A DNA stretch of 64,000 bases from RUG14515 sp045117995 (GCA_045117995.1 JBGUOH010000009.1:62001-126000); one strand, 5' to 3'. Numbered from the stretch's first letter, positions 17,049 through 24,943 are shown. A program made the numbers and translations. Notes: generated by a model from the letters alone, not told the origin.

Positions 17049-17702
17049 TTATTTTCCTTCTTTGAAGACGTGCTTGTTTTGAACAACGTAGATGACACCA
17101 GAAATGAAAGAGGCTGCAGTGGCTAAATAGACTAAGAAGTCTGCAATATGTAAGCCCGCTGGCCATGAGGCATCAAAATATCTGAATGGGAAACCATTGA
17201 GTAAGACTGCGCCAATGGCAACCATTTCTAAAACTGTTTTTAATTTGCCGAAGATATTGGCGGCAATGACTGTACCTTTACTCGCGGCAATAAATCTTAA
17301 AGCGTCCACGACGATATCACGGGCGACTAAAATAATGACGCACCAAACGTTGAATGAAATAACGTTATCTCCATTTGGTACATATCTAGCAAAAACCGCT
17401 GGAGCGGCTAAGAAGATAACTAAAGAATTGACTAAGAGTTTATCCGCAACTGGATCAAGGAATTTGCCTAAATCAGTTACTTGATTATTCTTTCTTGCGA
17501 GGTGACCATCGAGGTGGTCTGTATAACTAGCAATCACAAAGAAAACAAATAAGATTAAGAAGACTAAATTGATACCCGTGTTGCCTAATTCAAATGTTTG
17601 CCAGCCATTAATAGCGTTAACAACATTTAAGACGAATAAGCTAATAATCATGACCACAATCATGATGATTCTAGTGAATGTAATTTTTGTTGGTAAATTC
17701 AT
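17049..17702 (-). CDS. pgsA: CDP-diacylglycerol-glycerol-3-phosphate 3-phosphatidyltransferase
   Basis: PgsA makes phosphatidylglycerol phosphate, the committed step to phosphatidylglycerol. The CDP-alcohol phosphotransferase motif D-x2-DG-x2-AR-x8-G-x3-D-x3-D is complete in DHLDGHLAR ... GKFLDPVADK. The 217-residue protein has several membrane segments, including NLVFLILFVFFVIASY and CVIILVARDIVVDAL. It precedes cinA and recA in one apparent operon and lies just after rnpB. Confidence 0.94.
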   Translation of the reverse strand: MNLPTKITFTRIIMIVVMIISLFVLNVVNAINGWQTFELGNTGINLVFLILFVFFVIASYTDHLDGHLARKNNQVTDLGKFLDPVADKLLVNSLVIFLAAPAVFARYVPNGDNVISFNVWCVIILVARDIVVDALRFIAASKGTVIAANIFGKLKTVLEMVAIGAVLLNGFPFRYFDASWPAGLHIADFLVYLATAASFISGVIYVVQNKHVFKEGK

Positions 17703-17716
17703 TTTGTCTCCTTAGT

Positions 17717-18050
17717 GAGTATCCGGTCCTATAAGCCATGTTCTGTTTTGACAACCATTTATCTAGGCAATGCCTACAAGGATTAATTCAGTTCTCTTTC
17801 CTTGTCTCCCCTACCAAATTTGGGTTTCTCGCTTGTGGGGTTTACCGCGTTCCACTTTACTGTTTCCAATAAACTACGTCACTGTGGCACTTTCAGGGAT
17901 TCGACCATGGTTACCTTTAGGTTTCCTCCCGCCGTTACGTACTCCTACGTACCTAGCGTTATTTTTTCCGCTAGCGCAATCACTACGAGCATCACAGCTC
18001 GTGCGAGCATGGACTTTCCTCTACCGAAGCAGCGATTGTCCAGACCGGAA
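17717..18050 (-). ncRNA. rnpB: RNase P RNA, type B
   Basis: The catalytic RNA of RNase P, which trims tRNA 5' ends. The minus strand carries the hallmark blocks in order: GAGGAAAGTCCATGCTC, GTGCCACAGTGACG, GTGGAACGCGGTAAACCCC, GAGAAACCCAAATTTGGT and, near the 3' end, ACAGAACATGGCTTATAG. The two ends close with complementary CCGGTC and GACCGG. The layout is that of the Bacillus (type B) form. Ends are accurate to a few bases. Confidence 0.96.
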
Positions 18051-18060
18051 TTTTTAGATG

Positions 18061-18426
18061 TTATTTGATTGTGTCAGGATTGAATCCATGATTCCAAAGG
18101 AATTTCTCTAGAGCATTGATCTTCCTGACTAACTCGATATTGTCTGTGGTGACATTATCACTGGATTTAATATTGGTGAAGCGAGCTTTGTATCTTTCTA
18201 GTTCAACTTCAAGTTTTCTCTTATCGCTCTCTAGAACTTTGTTCTTTTGCTTAAGTGTTTCATATTCATTCACGGGAATAACAACACTTGCTTCCACGAG
18301 CTTGTAATCTTGAATAACCATATCTAAGAAGCGATCTACTTCCTCAGCGTCATAAGCGTTCTTATGAGTAATGGGGAACGTGTGATTCAAGATTGTTTGA
18401 GAGTTAAGAAAAAGCTTTACTGCCAT
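18061..18426 (-). CDS. GpsB/DivIVA-like cell division protein
   Basis: A 121-residue protein whose N-terminus holds the DivIVA/GpsB membrane-binding signature (AYDAEEVDRFLDMVIQDY, residues about 24-41) followed by a coiled coil (LKQKNKVLESDKRKLEVELER). These proteins sense curved membrane and organise division and peptidoglycan synthesis. In Bacillus, gpsB is immediately upstream of rnpB, as here, which supports GpsB over DivIVA. The middle segment is longer than usual and ends NALEKFLWNHGFNPDTI. The Shine-Dalgarno GGAG lies six bases before the ATG. Confidence 0.82.
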   Translation of the reverse strand: MAVKLFLNSQTILNHTFPITHKNAYDAEEVDRFLDMVIQDYKLVEASVVIPVNEYETLKQKNKVLESDKRKLEVELERYKARFTNIKSSDNVTTDNIELVRKINALEKFLWNHGFNPDTIK

Positions 18427-18444
18427 ATTTGCTCCATTTCTTAT

Positions 18445-18473
18445 ATAATATAAGAGATAATTTTATAATTCAA
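18445..18473 (-). promoter_or_regulatory. Promoter of the gpsB-like gene
   Basis: TTGAAT (18473-18468), 17 bases, TATTAT (18450-18445) on the minus strand, back to back with the plus-strand promoter of the exonuclease gene. The -10 lies inside a perfect 15-bp AT palindrome, CTTATATAATATAAG. Confidence 0.55.
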
Positions 18474-18484
18474 TCTTTTCTCTT

Positions 18485-18512
18485 TTGAAAAAAGAGGAAA
18501 TAGTGATATACT
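18485..18512 (+). promoter_or_regulatory. Promoter of the exonuclease-recU pair, short leader
   Basis: TTGAAA (18485-18490), 16 bases, TATACT (18507-18512), with TG one base before the -10. The expected start point is about seven bases before the ATG at 18526. The bases between have no ribosome-binding site; the only AGAGG lies inside the promoter spacer and would not be transcribed. Confidence 0.6.
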
Positions 18513-18525
18513 ATCAAAGAAATTT

Positions 18526-19251
18526 ATGAAGAAATTCGAAAAGTTATTAAAAGGTCACAAATCATTAGTCTTCTTAGACTTCGAAGGCACACAGTTCTCT
18601 CACGAGATGATTGCCATCGGTGCGATGCATGTTGTGATTGACCGTCACGGTTACATTAAGAAAAGTAAAAAGCCATTCAGGGCTTATGTTAAAGCACACA
18701 ATAGAGTGGGCAAGATCGTTACAGATTTAACCGGTATTACTGAAGATATGCTTAAGCAACAAGGCGTCAGCTTTTACACTGCGATGAGTGAACTTAAGAA
18801 ATACTGTGGTTTATCCTTTAAGAAATCATCATTCATTACCTTTGGTAATCATGATATGAAGATTTTATCTTCCTCTATTTCTTATAGTTTTGATTTCCCA
18901 AAAGAAATCGTCCAATGCATTCAACAAAACTACATTGACTTCAGCGCTTTCATTTCTGAATTCATGAGAGATGATAAGGGCAACCCATTATCTTTAATTA
19001 AATACTGCGATGCCTTTGGCGTGAAACAAGCTGGTCCTGCTCATGATCCAGCAGTCGATGCTGAAAACTTAGCGTGGTTATATGACGCTACAATGAGAAA
19101 GAGTCATTTGCTTGTTGATGAATATAAGAAAGTTTTAAAAACATTTAACCATTTCCCTGTTCCTGTTGCTAATACCCTTAAGAAATTAGCGAACAATGAG
19201 AACGTCACATATCAAGAATTCGAAGAAGAGATTAAAAAGTATATTGAATAA
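18526..19251 (+). CDS. DEDDh-family 3'-5' exonuclease
   Basis: A 241-residue RNase T/DnaQ-like exonuclease. The first active-site pair is in VFLDFEGTQ (Asp18, Glu20), the second aspartate is in FGNHDMK, and HDPAVDAENLAWLYD supplies the histidine and last aspartate of the DEDDh class. The substrate (DNA or small RNA) cannot be told. It is the only gene pair on the plus strand between 0 and 24.7 kb, and its stop overlaps the recU start (TAATG), suggesting a role in DNA repair with RecU. No ribosome-binding site precedes the ATG, yet no in-frame start exists upstream. Confidence 0.85.
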   Translation: MKKFEKLLKGHKSLVFLDFEGTQFSHEMIAIGAMHVVIDRHGYIKKSKKPFRAYVKAHNRVGKIVTDLTGITEDMLKQQGVSFYTAMSELKKYCGLSFKKSSFITFGNHDMKILSSSISYSFDFPKEIVQCIQQNYIDFSAFISEFMRDDKGNPLSLIKYCDAFGVKQAGPAHDPAVDAENLAWLYDATMRKSHLLVDEYKKVLKTFNHFPVPVANTLKKLANNENVTYQEFEEEIKKYIE

Positions 19252-19844
19252 TGAGATATCCAAACGGTAAGACATATCAAAAGAAGGAAAATGTAGAACA
19301 GAAAAAAGAATCTGCTCATAGAACCCTTTTGAGCGCTGCAAACCGTGGTATGTCATTAGAAGAAGATATCAATCTTTCCAATGATTTTTATCGTGATGCT
19401 GGTATTGCGTTAATTAACAAAAGACCAACACCAATCAATATTGTTAAAGTTGACTATAGTAAGGGCGCGAGAATTACTGACGCCTATTTTGAAAAGCAAT
19501 CCACCACTGACTATAACGGTGTTTATAAGGGTAGATATATCGACTTTGAAGCAAAGAACACAAAGTCCACCACCTCATTCCCATTAAGCAACATTAGCGA
19601 ACACCAAATCGTTCACTTAAAGAATGTTCTTAAACATGGAGGTATTGCTTTCTTTATTATCTCTTTCCAAATGAAAGATGAGATTTATCTATTAGATGCT
19701 TCTTTTGTCATTGATTTCTATGAACACGGAAAAAGAAAATCCATTCCTTATGATGTATTCAAAAAAGAAGGGATTTTAATTAAACAAGATTACTCTCCAA
19801 GACTACATTATTTAGATGCAGTCGAGGCATTATATTTTAAGTAA
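19251..19844 (+). CDS. recU: Holliday junction resolvase RecU
   Basis: RecU cuts four-way DNA junctions and modulates RecA in Gram-positives. The 197 residues match the family along their length: MRYPNGKTYQKKE at the start, NRGMSLEEDIN, the nuclease core STTDYNGVYKGRYIDFEAKN with Asp and Glu-x-Lys, NISEHQIVHLKN, and the C-terminal PRLHYLDAVEALYF. It begins inside the stop codon of the exonuclease gene. In Bacillus, recU is followed by ponA; here it is followed, convergently, by nth and dnaD, which in Bacillus are in the same neighbourhood. Confidence 0.97.
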   Translation: MRYPNGKTYQKKENVEQKKESAHRTLLSAANRGMSLEEDINLSNDFYRDAGIALINKRPTPINIVKVDYSKGARITDAYFEKQSTTDYNGVYKGRYIDFEAKNTKSTTSFPLSNISEHQIVHLKNVLKHGGIAFFIISFQMKDEIYLLDASFVIDFYEHGKRKSIPYDVFKKEGILIKQDYSPRLHYLDAVEALYFK

Positions 19845-20471
19845 TTATTTGTGTTTATTAATGCACATGTCGCTTATTTTGCAGTTTTCGCACTGTGGAT
19901 TTCTGGCTGTACAGAAATAGCGACCAAAGTGAATTAATTGATGATGAGACTTAATCCATCTCTCTTCAGGAATAAGTTTTTTAAGTTTCTTTTCAACATC
20001 AATTGGTTCATCTTCTTTTTTAGCGAGATTAAGTCTTTTACTAATCCTTAATATATGTGTATCTACAGGTAGGTCTGGAATTTGGAATATTTCAGCGCGT
20101 ATCACACCTGCGGTTTTATTGCCCACACCAGGTAGAGTCATTAGTTCATCTTTATTAGAAGGAACTTTACCGTTAAATCTTTCTAAGAGATCTTTAACAA
20201 TGCCTTTTAAGTTCTTAGCTTTGTTTTTATATAGACCAATTGGCTTAAGTATTTCTTCAATATCACTTAGTGGAGCATTGTTTAACTCTTCTAAAGAAGG
20301 ATACTTATTAAACAATACTGGTGTGACCGCATTAACTGACTTATCAGTTGTTTGAGCGGACAACATCACCGCAATGACTAGTTCATAATCTTTAGAATAA
20401 AAAAGTTCACATCTTGCGGATGGGAACAGTTCATCTAAATAGTTAAGTAAAGGATTGATATTAGTCTTCAT
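19845..20471 (-). CDS. nth: Endonuclease III
   Basis: A bifunctional DNA glycosylase/AP lyase that removes oxidised pyrimidines. The HhH motif LPGVGNKTAGVI contains the catalytic lysine, VDTHILRISKRL holds the catalytic aspartate, and the C-terminal cysteine set of the 4Fe-4S loop is complete (C-x6-C-x2-C-x5-C in CTARNPQCENCKISDMC). The start is ambiguous among four Met codons overlapping dnaD; the ATG at 20471 gives 208 residues and the best match to family length. The recU gene ends one base away on the other strand. Confidence 0.95.
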   Translation of the reverse strand: MKTNINPLLNYLDELFPSARCELFYSKDYELVIAVMLSAQTTDKSVNAVTPVLFNKYPSLEELNNAPLSDIEEILKPIGLYKNKAKNLKGIVKDLLERFNGKVPSNKDELMTLPGVGNKTAGVIRAEIFQIPDLPVDTHILRISKRLNLAKKEDEPIDVEKKLKKLIPEERWIKSHHQLIHFGRYFCTARNPQCENCKISDMCINKHK

Positions 20472-21114
20472 CATCCTCATCAAGCCATGGTGTTTTAGCG
20501 ATACGAATGGTTTCTTCTAAGTTCTTGGTCCAATCATCATCAATAGATGTCTTACCTTCGGTTTCAAGATCTTCTCTTTTCGCCCATGTTAATAAAATCT
20601 TATCCACGGATTTAATGGATTTCTTACCTTGATTAATGGCTTCTTTTAAAGCGTCAATAATGACTTCGTCAGTATAGCCCATAGAGACCCATTCTCTAAT
20701 TGTGCTCACTTCAATTGGGGATAATGAACGACCTAATTCCGCTTGGAATTGTTCAAAGACGTTATTTAATTGATTAGAAATGGTTTCACTATTCTTCGCT
20801 TCGTTTTCTTTAGAAACGCTGATTTGGAATTCTCTATATAGTTTTTCGTTAAGTGGTTTTAAAGAAGTAACGGTCTTACCATTCACCGTAGCGTATTCCA
20901 TTAAGCCACGTGTTAATAAATCAGCGAGTAATCTATCAATCTCTTTAATATCTAAAGACATCTTCAAAGATAAAAGGTCCGCGGTAATGAATGGGTTACC
21001 GTGTTCAATTAAGTGATCAATCATCATGATAATCGCTAATTGGTTTTCACTGATTTTAAGTTTTTTATAGTTTTCTAAAAGAAGAAAACGGAAATCGATT
21101 GCTTCGCTAATCAT
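20461..21114 (-). CDS. dnaD: DNA replication initiation protein DnaD
   Basis: DnaD helps load the replicative helicase at oriC and at restarted forks in Bacilli. The 217 residues show an N-terminal winged helix (KISENQLAIIMMIDHL, NPFITADLLSLKM) and a C-terminal DnaB_2/DnaD domain with VSMGYTDEVIIDALKEAI and the conserved Y/V-x3-IL-x2-W motif as VDKILLTW. The acidic end EDDED overlaps nth, as in Bacillus where dnaD and nth are adjacent. Confidence 0.93.
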   Translation of the reverse strand: MISEAIDFRFLLLENYKKLKISENQLAIIMMIDHLIEHGNPFITADLLSLKMSLDIKEIDRLLADLLTRGLMEYATVNGKTVTSLKPLNEKLYREFQISVSKENEAKNSETISNQLNNVFEQFQAELGRSLSPIEVSTIREWVSMGYTDEVIIDALKEAINQGKKSIKSVDKILLTWAKREDLETEGKTSIDDDWTKNLEETIRIAKTPWLDEDDED

Positions 21115-21118
21115 GCTA

Positions 21119-21811
21119 TTACTTTATCACACCCACTAGGTTTGCTATATCAAATTCTTTGAAAATTCTTTCTTTTTCTACTTGGTCAACGACTTTGTCG
21201 TCAATCTTGGCTAGTTCACTTCTGATTTTTGCGTCAGTTGTGTTTTTTAATAAATGGAAATTGTCATGCATGGCTTTTAATAATGATTCTTCGATATCTA
21301 GCTTATGCATGAGATGGAATCTAATGGCTCTTAAGATTCTTAAAGGATCTTCTTTGAGTCTAGTTTCTGGATCACCGACCGCTCTTAGGATATGATTCTT
21401 GACGTCTTCTTGACCATTCGCATAGTCAATAATGTTTAAATCTTTATCCATATATAAAGCGTTAACGGTAAAGTCTCTTCTGGAATAATCATCTTTTAAA
21501 TCTTTCACGAACTCAATCTTGCTTGGATGTCTTCCATCTAAATAAGCGGATTCTTTTCTTAAAGTTGTGATATCAAACTTCACCCCTTCTGGGCTCTTGA
21601 ACTTAAGATAACCAAAACGGATAAATGTCTTATCAATCTTTGGTAAGAATGAAGCAATCTCTTCTGGAGTAGCTTCACTTACACAGTCAACATCCGTTAA
21701 TGGTTCACCTAAAAGATAGTCTCTAACGGTACCACCGACGAGATAAAGATTAAAGCCATGTGAATTGAACTTTTTAGCGAGTTCTTTAAAGATATAAATT
21801 TTGATTTCCAT
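21119..21811 (-). CDS. cca: Short CCA-adding enzyme/poly(A) polymerase head-domain protein
   Basis: A class II nucleotidyltransferase head: LVGGTVRDYLLG at 24-35, metal-binding DVDC (Asp40, Asp42), RRDFTVNALYMD and the neck motif EDPLRILRAIRF. It stops at 230 residues, whereas bacterial CCA enzymes normally run to about 400 and need body and tail domains for the tRNA. The stop is four bases from the next gene, so the missing half is not simply frameshifted downstream. The three tRNAs in this window all encode CCA, so a reduced repair role, or a different RNA substrate, is possible. No ribosome-binding site precedes the start. Confidence 0.75.
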   Translation of the reverse strand: MEIKIYIFKELAKKFNSHGFNLYLVGGTVRDYLLGEPLTDVDCVSEATPEEIASFLPKIDKTFIRFGYLKFKSPEGVKFDITTLRKESAYLDGRHPSKIEFVKDLKDDYSRRDFTVNALYMDKDLNIIDYANGQEDVKNHILRAVGDPETRLKEDPLRILRAIRFHLMHKLDIEESLLKAMHDNFHLLKNTTDAKIRSELAKIDDKVVDQVEKERIFKEFDIANLVGVIK

Positions 21812-21818
21812 AATAAAT

Positions 21819-21837
21819 ATTTTACACGCAATGCGTG
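21819..21837 (-). promoter_or_regulatory. Possible promoter and palindrome before the cca-like gene
   Basis: TAAAAT (21824-21819) ends seven bases before the ATG at 21811, placing transcription start at or beside the start codon. Directly upstream is a perfect palindrome CACGCA-A-TGCGTG (21825-21837). No -35 is evident, so the assignment is tentative. Confidence 0.4.
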
Positions 21838-21848
21838 ATTACATACAG

Positions 21849-21879
21849 CGAAAAAAACCAGCTCAGGGCTGGTTTTTCG
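21849..21879. terminator. Bidirectional terminator between hup and cca-like
   Basis: A long stem GCGAAAAA-CCAGC / GCTGG-TTTTTCGC with a five-base loop, flanked by A- and T-runs on both strands. It ends hup transcription on the minus strand. Confidence 0.85.
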
Positions 21880-21886
21880 CAATCGG

Positions 21887-22171
21887 CTACTTATTTAATT
21901 TGCCTTTAAGTGCTTTAGATAGTCTAAATGTCACCGAGCGAGATTCCGCAATCTTAATACGTGTGTGTTGTTTTGGATGTGTACCATCACGTGATTGACG
22001 GGTTTTTGGGGTGAAGACACCGAAGTTTGTGATGTTGACTTCTTGACCTTCGAGCAAAGCCTTCTCGATTAAGTCAAAGCATAAGTCAAGTGCGTTTCTG
22101 GCGTCTTTCTTGGAAAGATGACCCTCGTCTGCGACGATTTGGACTAAATCTCTTTTGTTGAACTTCTTCAC
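21887..22171 (-). CDS. hup: HU family DNA-binding protein
   Basis: A small histone-like protein that bends DNA. The GTG at 22171, with GGGAG nine bases before it, gives 94 residues, the normal HU size; a longer reading from 22222 lacks a ribosome-binding site. The core motifs are present: LVQIVADEGHLSKKDARNAL, and VNITNFGVFTPKTRQSRDG, the DNA-embracing arm region. It has its own promoter and ends at a strong bidirectional terminator. Confidence 0.94.
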   Translation of the reverse strand: MKKFNKRDLVQIVADEGHLSKKDARNALDLCFDLIEKALLEGQEVNITNFGVFTPKTRQSRDGTHPKQHTRIKIAESRSVTFRLSKALKGKLNK

Positions 22172-22227
22172 GATTAAAAACTCCCTTTTAATTAATCTGA
22201 ATTTGCTTATGTGATTTAGCATCTTCC

Positions 22228-22255
22228 ATTATATAGCAAATATTGCGAAAATCAA
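22228..22255 (-). promoter_or_regulatory. Promoter of hup
   Basis: TTGATT (22255-22250), 16 bases, TATAAT (22233-22228) on the minus strand, giving a leader of about 50 nt before the GTG at 22171. Confidence 0.65.
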
Positions 22256-22282
22256 AAGGATTTTTTTGCGAATTATTTAGAT

Positions 22283-23605
22283 TTAGTCACGAGATTGTTG
22301 CGCTCTTTTCTTTAAAACGATACGGATTGGGGTACCATCAAAGTTGAAAGTATCTCTCAATCTGTTTTCAATATATCTTTGATATGAGAAGTGCATGAAT
22401 TGTGGATCGTTCACAAACAAAACGATTGTTGGAGGGGCAGAACTGACTTGTGAAGCGTACAAAATTTTCAGACGTCCTCCATTAAAATTAGGAGCTTGGT
22501 TCATGACTTGCGCATCTTGCATAACTTCGTTTAAAAGACTTGTCTTGATACGTGTATAGTAAGCAGCATGAACGTTATCTAATGTTTCAAATAAGGTATC
22601 TAATCTTTGTTTTTTAAGGGCTGAAACAAAGACCACAGGAGCATAATCTAAGAACTTGTATTCCTCACGAATAATCTTCACATAGTCGGACATGGTATTG
22701 GTTTGCTTATCAACAAGGTCCCATTTATTGACGACAATAATGATAGCTTTATGCAAGTCTGTCGCGTATTGAATAACGTGTTTATCTTGTTCGGTAATAC
22801 CTTCTTTACCATCGAGGACGAGTAAAACAATTTCACTTCTTTCGATGGCTTTAAGCGCCCTAATGGCGGAGTATTTATCAATGGATTCGTAAATCTTACC
22901 GCGTTTCTTTAAACCAGCGGTATCGATAACGAGATAGTTTTTATCATTTCTTTTGAATGGAGTATCGATAGAGTCTCTTGTGGTACCAGAGATATTACTA
23001 ACGATAACTCTATCTTGATTCAAGATAGCGTTTGTTAGAGAAGACTTGCCAACGTTTGGTCTACCAACCACACAGAAGGTGACTTTATCTTCTTCTAATT
23101 CTTCATTGTTTTCTGGCAAGTATTTGATGATTTCGTTAAGAATATCACCAATGCCAATACCGTGCGCACCACTGACGACATGAGGTTCGCCAAGGCCTAA
23201 GCCATAGAACTCTTGAGCGTCCGCCATATGGGAGCCTTCATCAATTTTATTAACAGCCAAAATAATTGGCTTATTTACTTTTCTAAGAATGGTTGTGACC
23301 ACTCTATCATCAGTGGTAATTCCAAGCTTACCATCCACCACAAACACGATCACGTCTGCCTCGTTTATAGCAATTTCGGCTTGCATACGGATTTGTTCTT
23401 GGAATGGTCTATTAACGATTTCAATACCACCTGTATCAATTAAAGAGAAGTGACGACCGAGCCATTCACATTGCCCGTAAAGTCTATCACGTGTAATACC
23501 CATTTCGTCATCAACAATCGCGTGACGTTCACCAATCATACGGTTAAAAATCGTTGATTTACCAACGTTTGGGGATCCAACGATTGCTACAACACCTTGA
23601 GCCAT
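22283..23605 (-). CDS. der: Ribosome biogenesis GTPase Der
   Basis: A tandem-G-domain GTPase (EngA) needed for 50S assembly. The two P-loops are GSPNVGKST near residue 10 and GRPNVGKSS near 180, each with its own DTGG/DTAG and NKxD motif (NKID, NKWD); a KH-like domain closes the 440 residues, ending RIVLKKRAQQ. Its start abuts the cmk stop. The cmk-der order is common in Bacillota, often with rpsA between them, which is missing here. Confidence 0.97.
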   Translation of the reverse strand: MAQGVVAIVGSPNVGKSTIFNRMIGERHAIVDDEMGITRDRLYGQCEWLGRHFSLIDTGGIEIVNRPFQEQIRMQAEIAINEADVIVFVVDGKLGITTDDRVVTTILRKVNKPIILAVNKIDEGSHMADAQEFYGLGLGEPHVVSGAHGIGIGDILNEIIKYLPENNEELEEDKVTFCVVGRPNVGKSSLTNAILNQDRVIVSNISGTTRDSIDTPFKRNDKNYLVIDTAGLKKRGKIYESIDKYSAIRALKAIERSEIVLLVLDGKEGITEQDKHVIQYATDLHKAIIIVVNKWDLVDKQTNTMSDYVKIIREEYKFLDYAPVVFVSALKKQRLDTLFETLDNVHAAYYTRIKTSLLNEVMQDAQVMNQAPNFNGGRLKILYASQVSSAPPTIVLFVNDPQFMHFSYQRYIENRLRDTFNFDGTPIRIVLKKRAQQSRD

Positions 23606-24273
23606 TACTTATTCTCCGCTAATTTTTGATCAATAATCTTATTAACTTCAGCGACGACTTCGTCGATTGTTAAATCAGATGTGTCTAAATGAATTGCGTC
23701 AGGCGCTGGTTTAAGAGGAGCAAATGCACGATGGGAATCAATGTAGTCTCTCTTTTCGACGTCTGCGACAATATCTTCATAGGTACATGGAATACCTTTT
23801 TCTTGATTTTCTTTATAACGACGTTCCGCTCTCTTTTCTACGGAAGCAACTTGGAAGATTTTCACTTCAGCGTTTGGTAAAACATATGTACCAATATCAC
23901 GTCCATCCATAATGACTGAATCTTTTTCCGCCATCTTTCTTTGGAGTTCCACTAAAGCTAAACGAATATCCTTATAGGATGCAATATAGGAAACGTTGCC
24001 AGAAACATCAGTACCTCTAATTGGTTTACTGACATCAATGCCGTTGCATAAAACAACATAACCTGGTTTAAGTTCGATGTTTACTTCTGGGATTAACGCT
24101 ACACAAGCCTTTTCATCTTGGCAATCAACACCCTTTTGTAAGCAATACCAAGTAAATGCACGATACATAGCACCTGTATCGATATAGGTAAAACCTCTCA
24201 TGAGCGCGACTTGTTTAGCAATGGTAGATTTTCCTGCAGCGGCAGGACCGTCAATAGCAACAGCGACTTTCAT
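23605..24273 (-). CDS. cmk: Cytidylate kinase
   Basis: Phosphorylates CMP and dCMP. The ATG at 24273 gives MKVAVAIDGPAAAGKST, with the P-loop GPAAAGKS at the expected place and GGAGGACA nine bases upstream; a longer reading from 24303 would overlap the preceding gene. Further motifs are YIDTGAMYRAFTWYC, MDGRDIGTYVLPNA and KIFQVASVEKRAERR. The 222-residue length is typical. It shares its last base with the der start. Confidence 0.96.
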   Translation of the reverse strand: MKVAVAIDGPAAAGKSTIAKQVALMRGFTYIDTGAMYRAFTWYCLQKGVDCQDEKACVALIPEVNIELKPGYVVLCNGIDVSKPIRGTDVSGNVSYIASYKDIRLALVELQRKMAEKDSVIMDGRDIGTYVLPNAEVKIFQVASVEKRAERRYKENQEKGIPCTYEDIVADVEKRDYIDSHRAFAPLKPAPDAIHLDTSDLTIDEVVAEVNKIIDQKLAENK

Positions 24274-24274
24274 C

Positions 24275-24577
24275 TTATTGTCCTCCAAAGGCATATATAG
24301 CAAAAATAATTATTCCCGCGATTAAAGCAAGACCCACTAGAACGATAGCGGCACTAATAAAGAACTTCTTTGTCCAAACACGTTTTGGTTCTTCTTCTGG
24401 AGTTTCTTCAACTTTGCCTAACACTTCTTCTAATGGAAGAGTGGATGTCGTATTCATCTTATCACTAACGATAGAGTTATCGCGATACTTAACAGCATCA
24501 GGTTCGTTATTAACTGACTTAAACTCGTTTAAGGATTGACGATACTTTTTATATTTTTCTAATCTTGTTTCACTCAT
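24275..24577 (-). CDS. Small single-pass membrane protein, unknown
   Basis: A 100-residue protein that I do not recognise. It starts with a charged helix (MSETRLEKYKKYRQSLNEF), has an acidic middle (KVEETPEEEPKR) and one C-terminal membrane helix (ISAAIVLVGLALIAGIIIFAIYAF), leaving almost nothing outside the cell. It lies one base before cmk and is probably co-transcribed with cmk and der. A perfect 19-bp palindrome sits 19-37 bases before its start, so it may be regulated. Only the membrane anchor can be supported. Confidence 0.7.
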   Translation of the reverse strand: MSETRLEKYKKYRQSLNEFKSVNNEPDAVKYRDNSIVSDKMNTTSTLPLEEVLGKVEETPEEEPKRVWTKKFFISAAIVLVGLALIAGIIIFAIYAFGGQ

Positions 24578-24595
24578 AATTAGTCCAACATATTT

Positions 24596-24614
24596 ATTCT
24601 AATTTAATTAGAAT
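24596..24614. promoter_or_regulatory. 19-bp perfect palindrome, probable operator
   Basis: ATTCTAATT-t-AATTAGAAT reads identically on both strands apart from the central base. It overlaps a possible -10 (TAGAAT) that stands 17 bases from a poor -35 (TTTTAA) on the minus strand. No T-run follows, so it is not a terminator. It resembles the 7-1-7 layout of Fur/PerR boxes without matching their sequence. Confidence 0.5.
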
Positions 24615-24661
24615 GCTTTTAAAACAAAAAATGACTTTTTTAGCAATTTAGTCCCAAGTTA

Positions 24662-24691
24662 TTGAAAATACCCCTCTTTTGAGACTATAAT
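24662..24691 (+). promoter_or_regulatory. Promoter of the ferredoxin gene
   Basis: TTGAAA (24662-24667), 18 bases, TATAAT (24686-24691). A GGAGG Shine-Dalgarno follows before the ATG at 24722. Confidence 0.7.
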
Positions 24692-24721
24692 CTTCTTATA
24701 TAACCCAAGGAGGCATTACTC

Positions 24722-24901
24722 ATGGCTAAAAAAAGAGTAAAAATTGATGCAGCTTCATGCATTATGTGCGGCGCTTGCGTTGGTTCCTACCCAGACGACT
24801 TTAAATTCTCTGATGAAGGTCCAGCAGTTCCAGTGAACGGCGAAGCAGATGAAGATGCTGTTGGCGTATGCCCAGTTGGTGCAATCTCTGTCGAAGAGTA
24901 A
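24722..24901 (+). CDS. Ferredoxin, single 4Fe-4S
   Basis: A 59-residue electron carrier. Cysteines in CIMCGACVG (C-x2-C-x2-C) and the distant VCPVG provide the four ligands of one 4Fe-4S cluster, the layout of Bacillus-type ferredoxins. The charge is strongly acidic (NGEADEDAVG). It is a single-gene unit with a good promoter, a strong Shine-Dalgarno and a terminator directly after. The redox partner is not apparent. Confidence 0.93.
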   Translation: MAKKRVKIDAASCIMCGACVGSYPDDFKFSDEGPAVPVNGEADEDAVGVCPVGAISVEE

Positions 24902-24909
24902 AATACAAC

Positions 24910-24943
24910 AAAAAACTAGGCCTTGATTGACCTAGTTTTTTTG
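24910..24943. terminator. Terminator after the ferredoxin gene
   Basis: AAAAACTAGG and CCTAGTTTTT form a 10-bp stem around a ten-base loop, with seven T after it. It could work in both directions and also end ribU. Confidence 0.85.

Noticed and set aside
17048..17098. Longer cinA reading starting within pgsA
   Set aside because: The extra residues are the shifted frame of the pgsA end; the ATG at 17047 has its own GAAGGA.
17770..18068. Overlapping plus-strand reading frames of 95 and 88 codons
   Set aside because: They lie entirely within the conserved RNase P RNA and have no ribosome-binding site or family resemblance.
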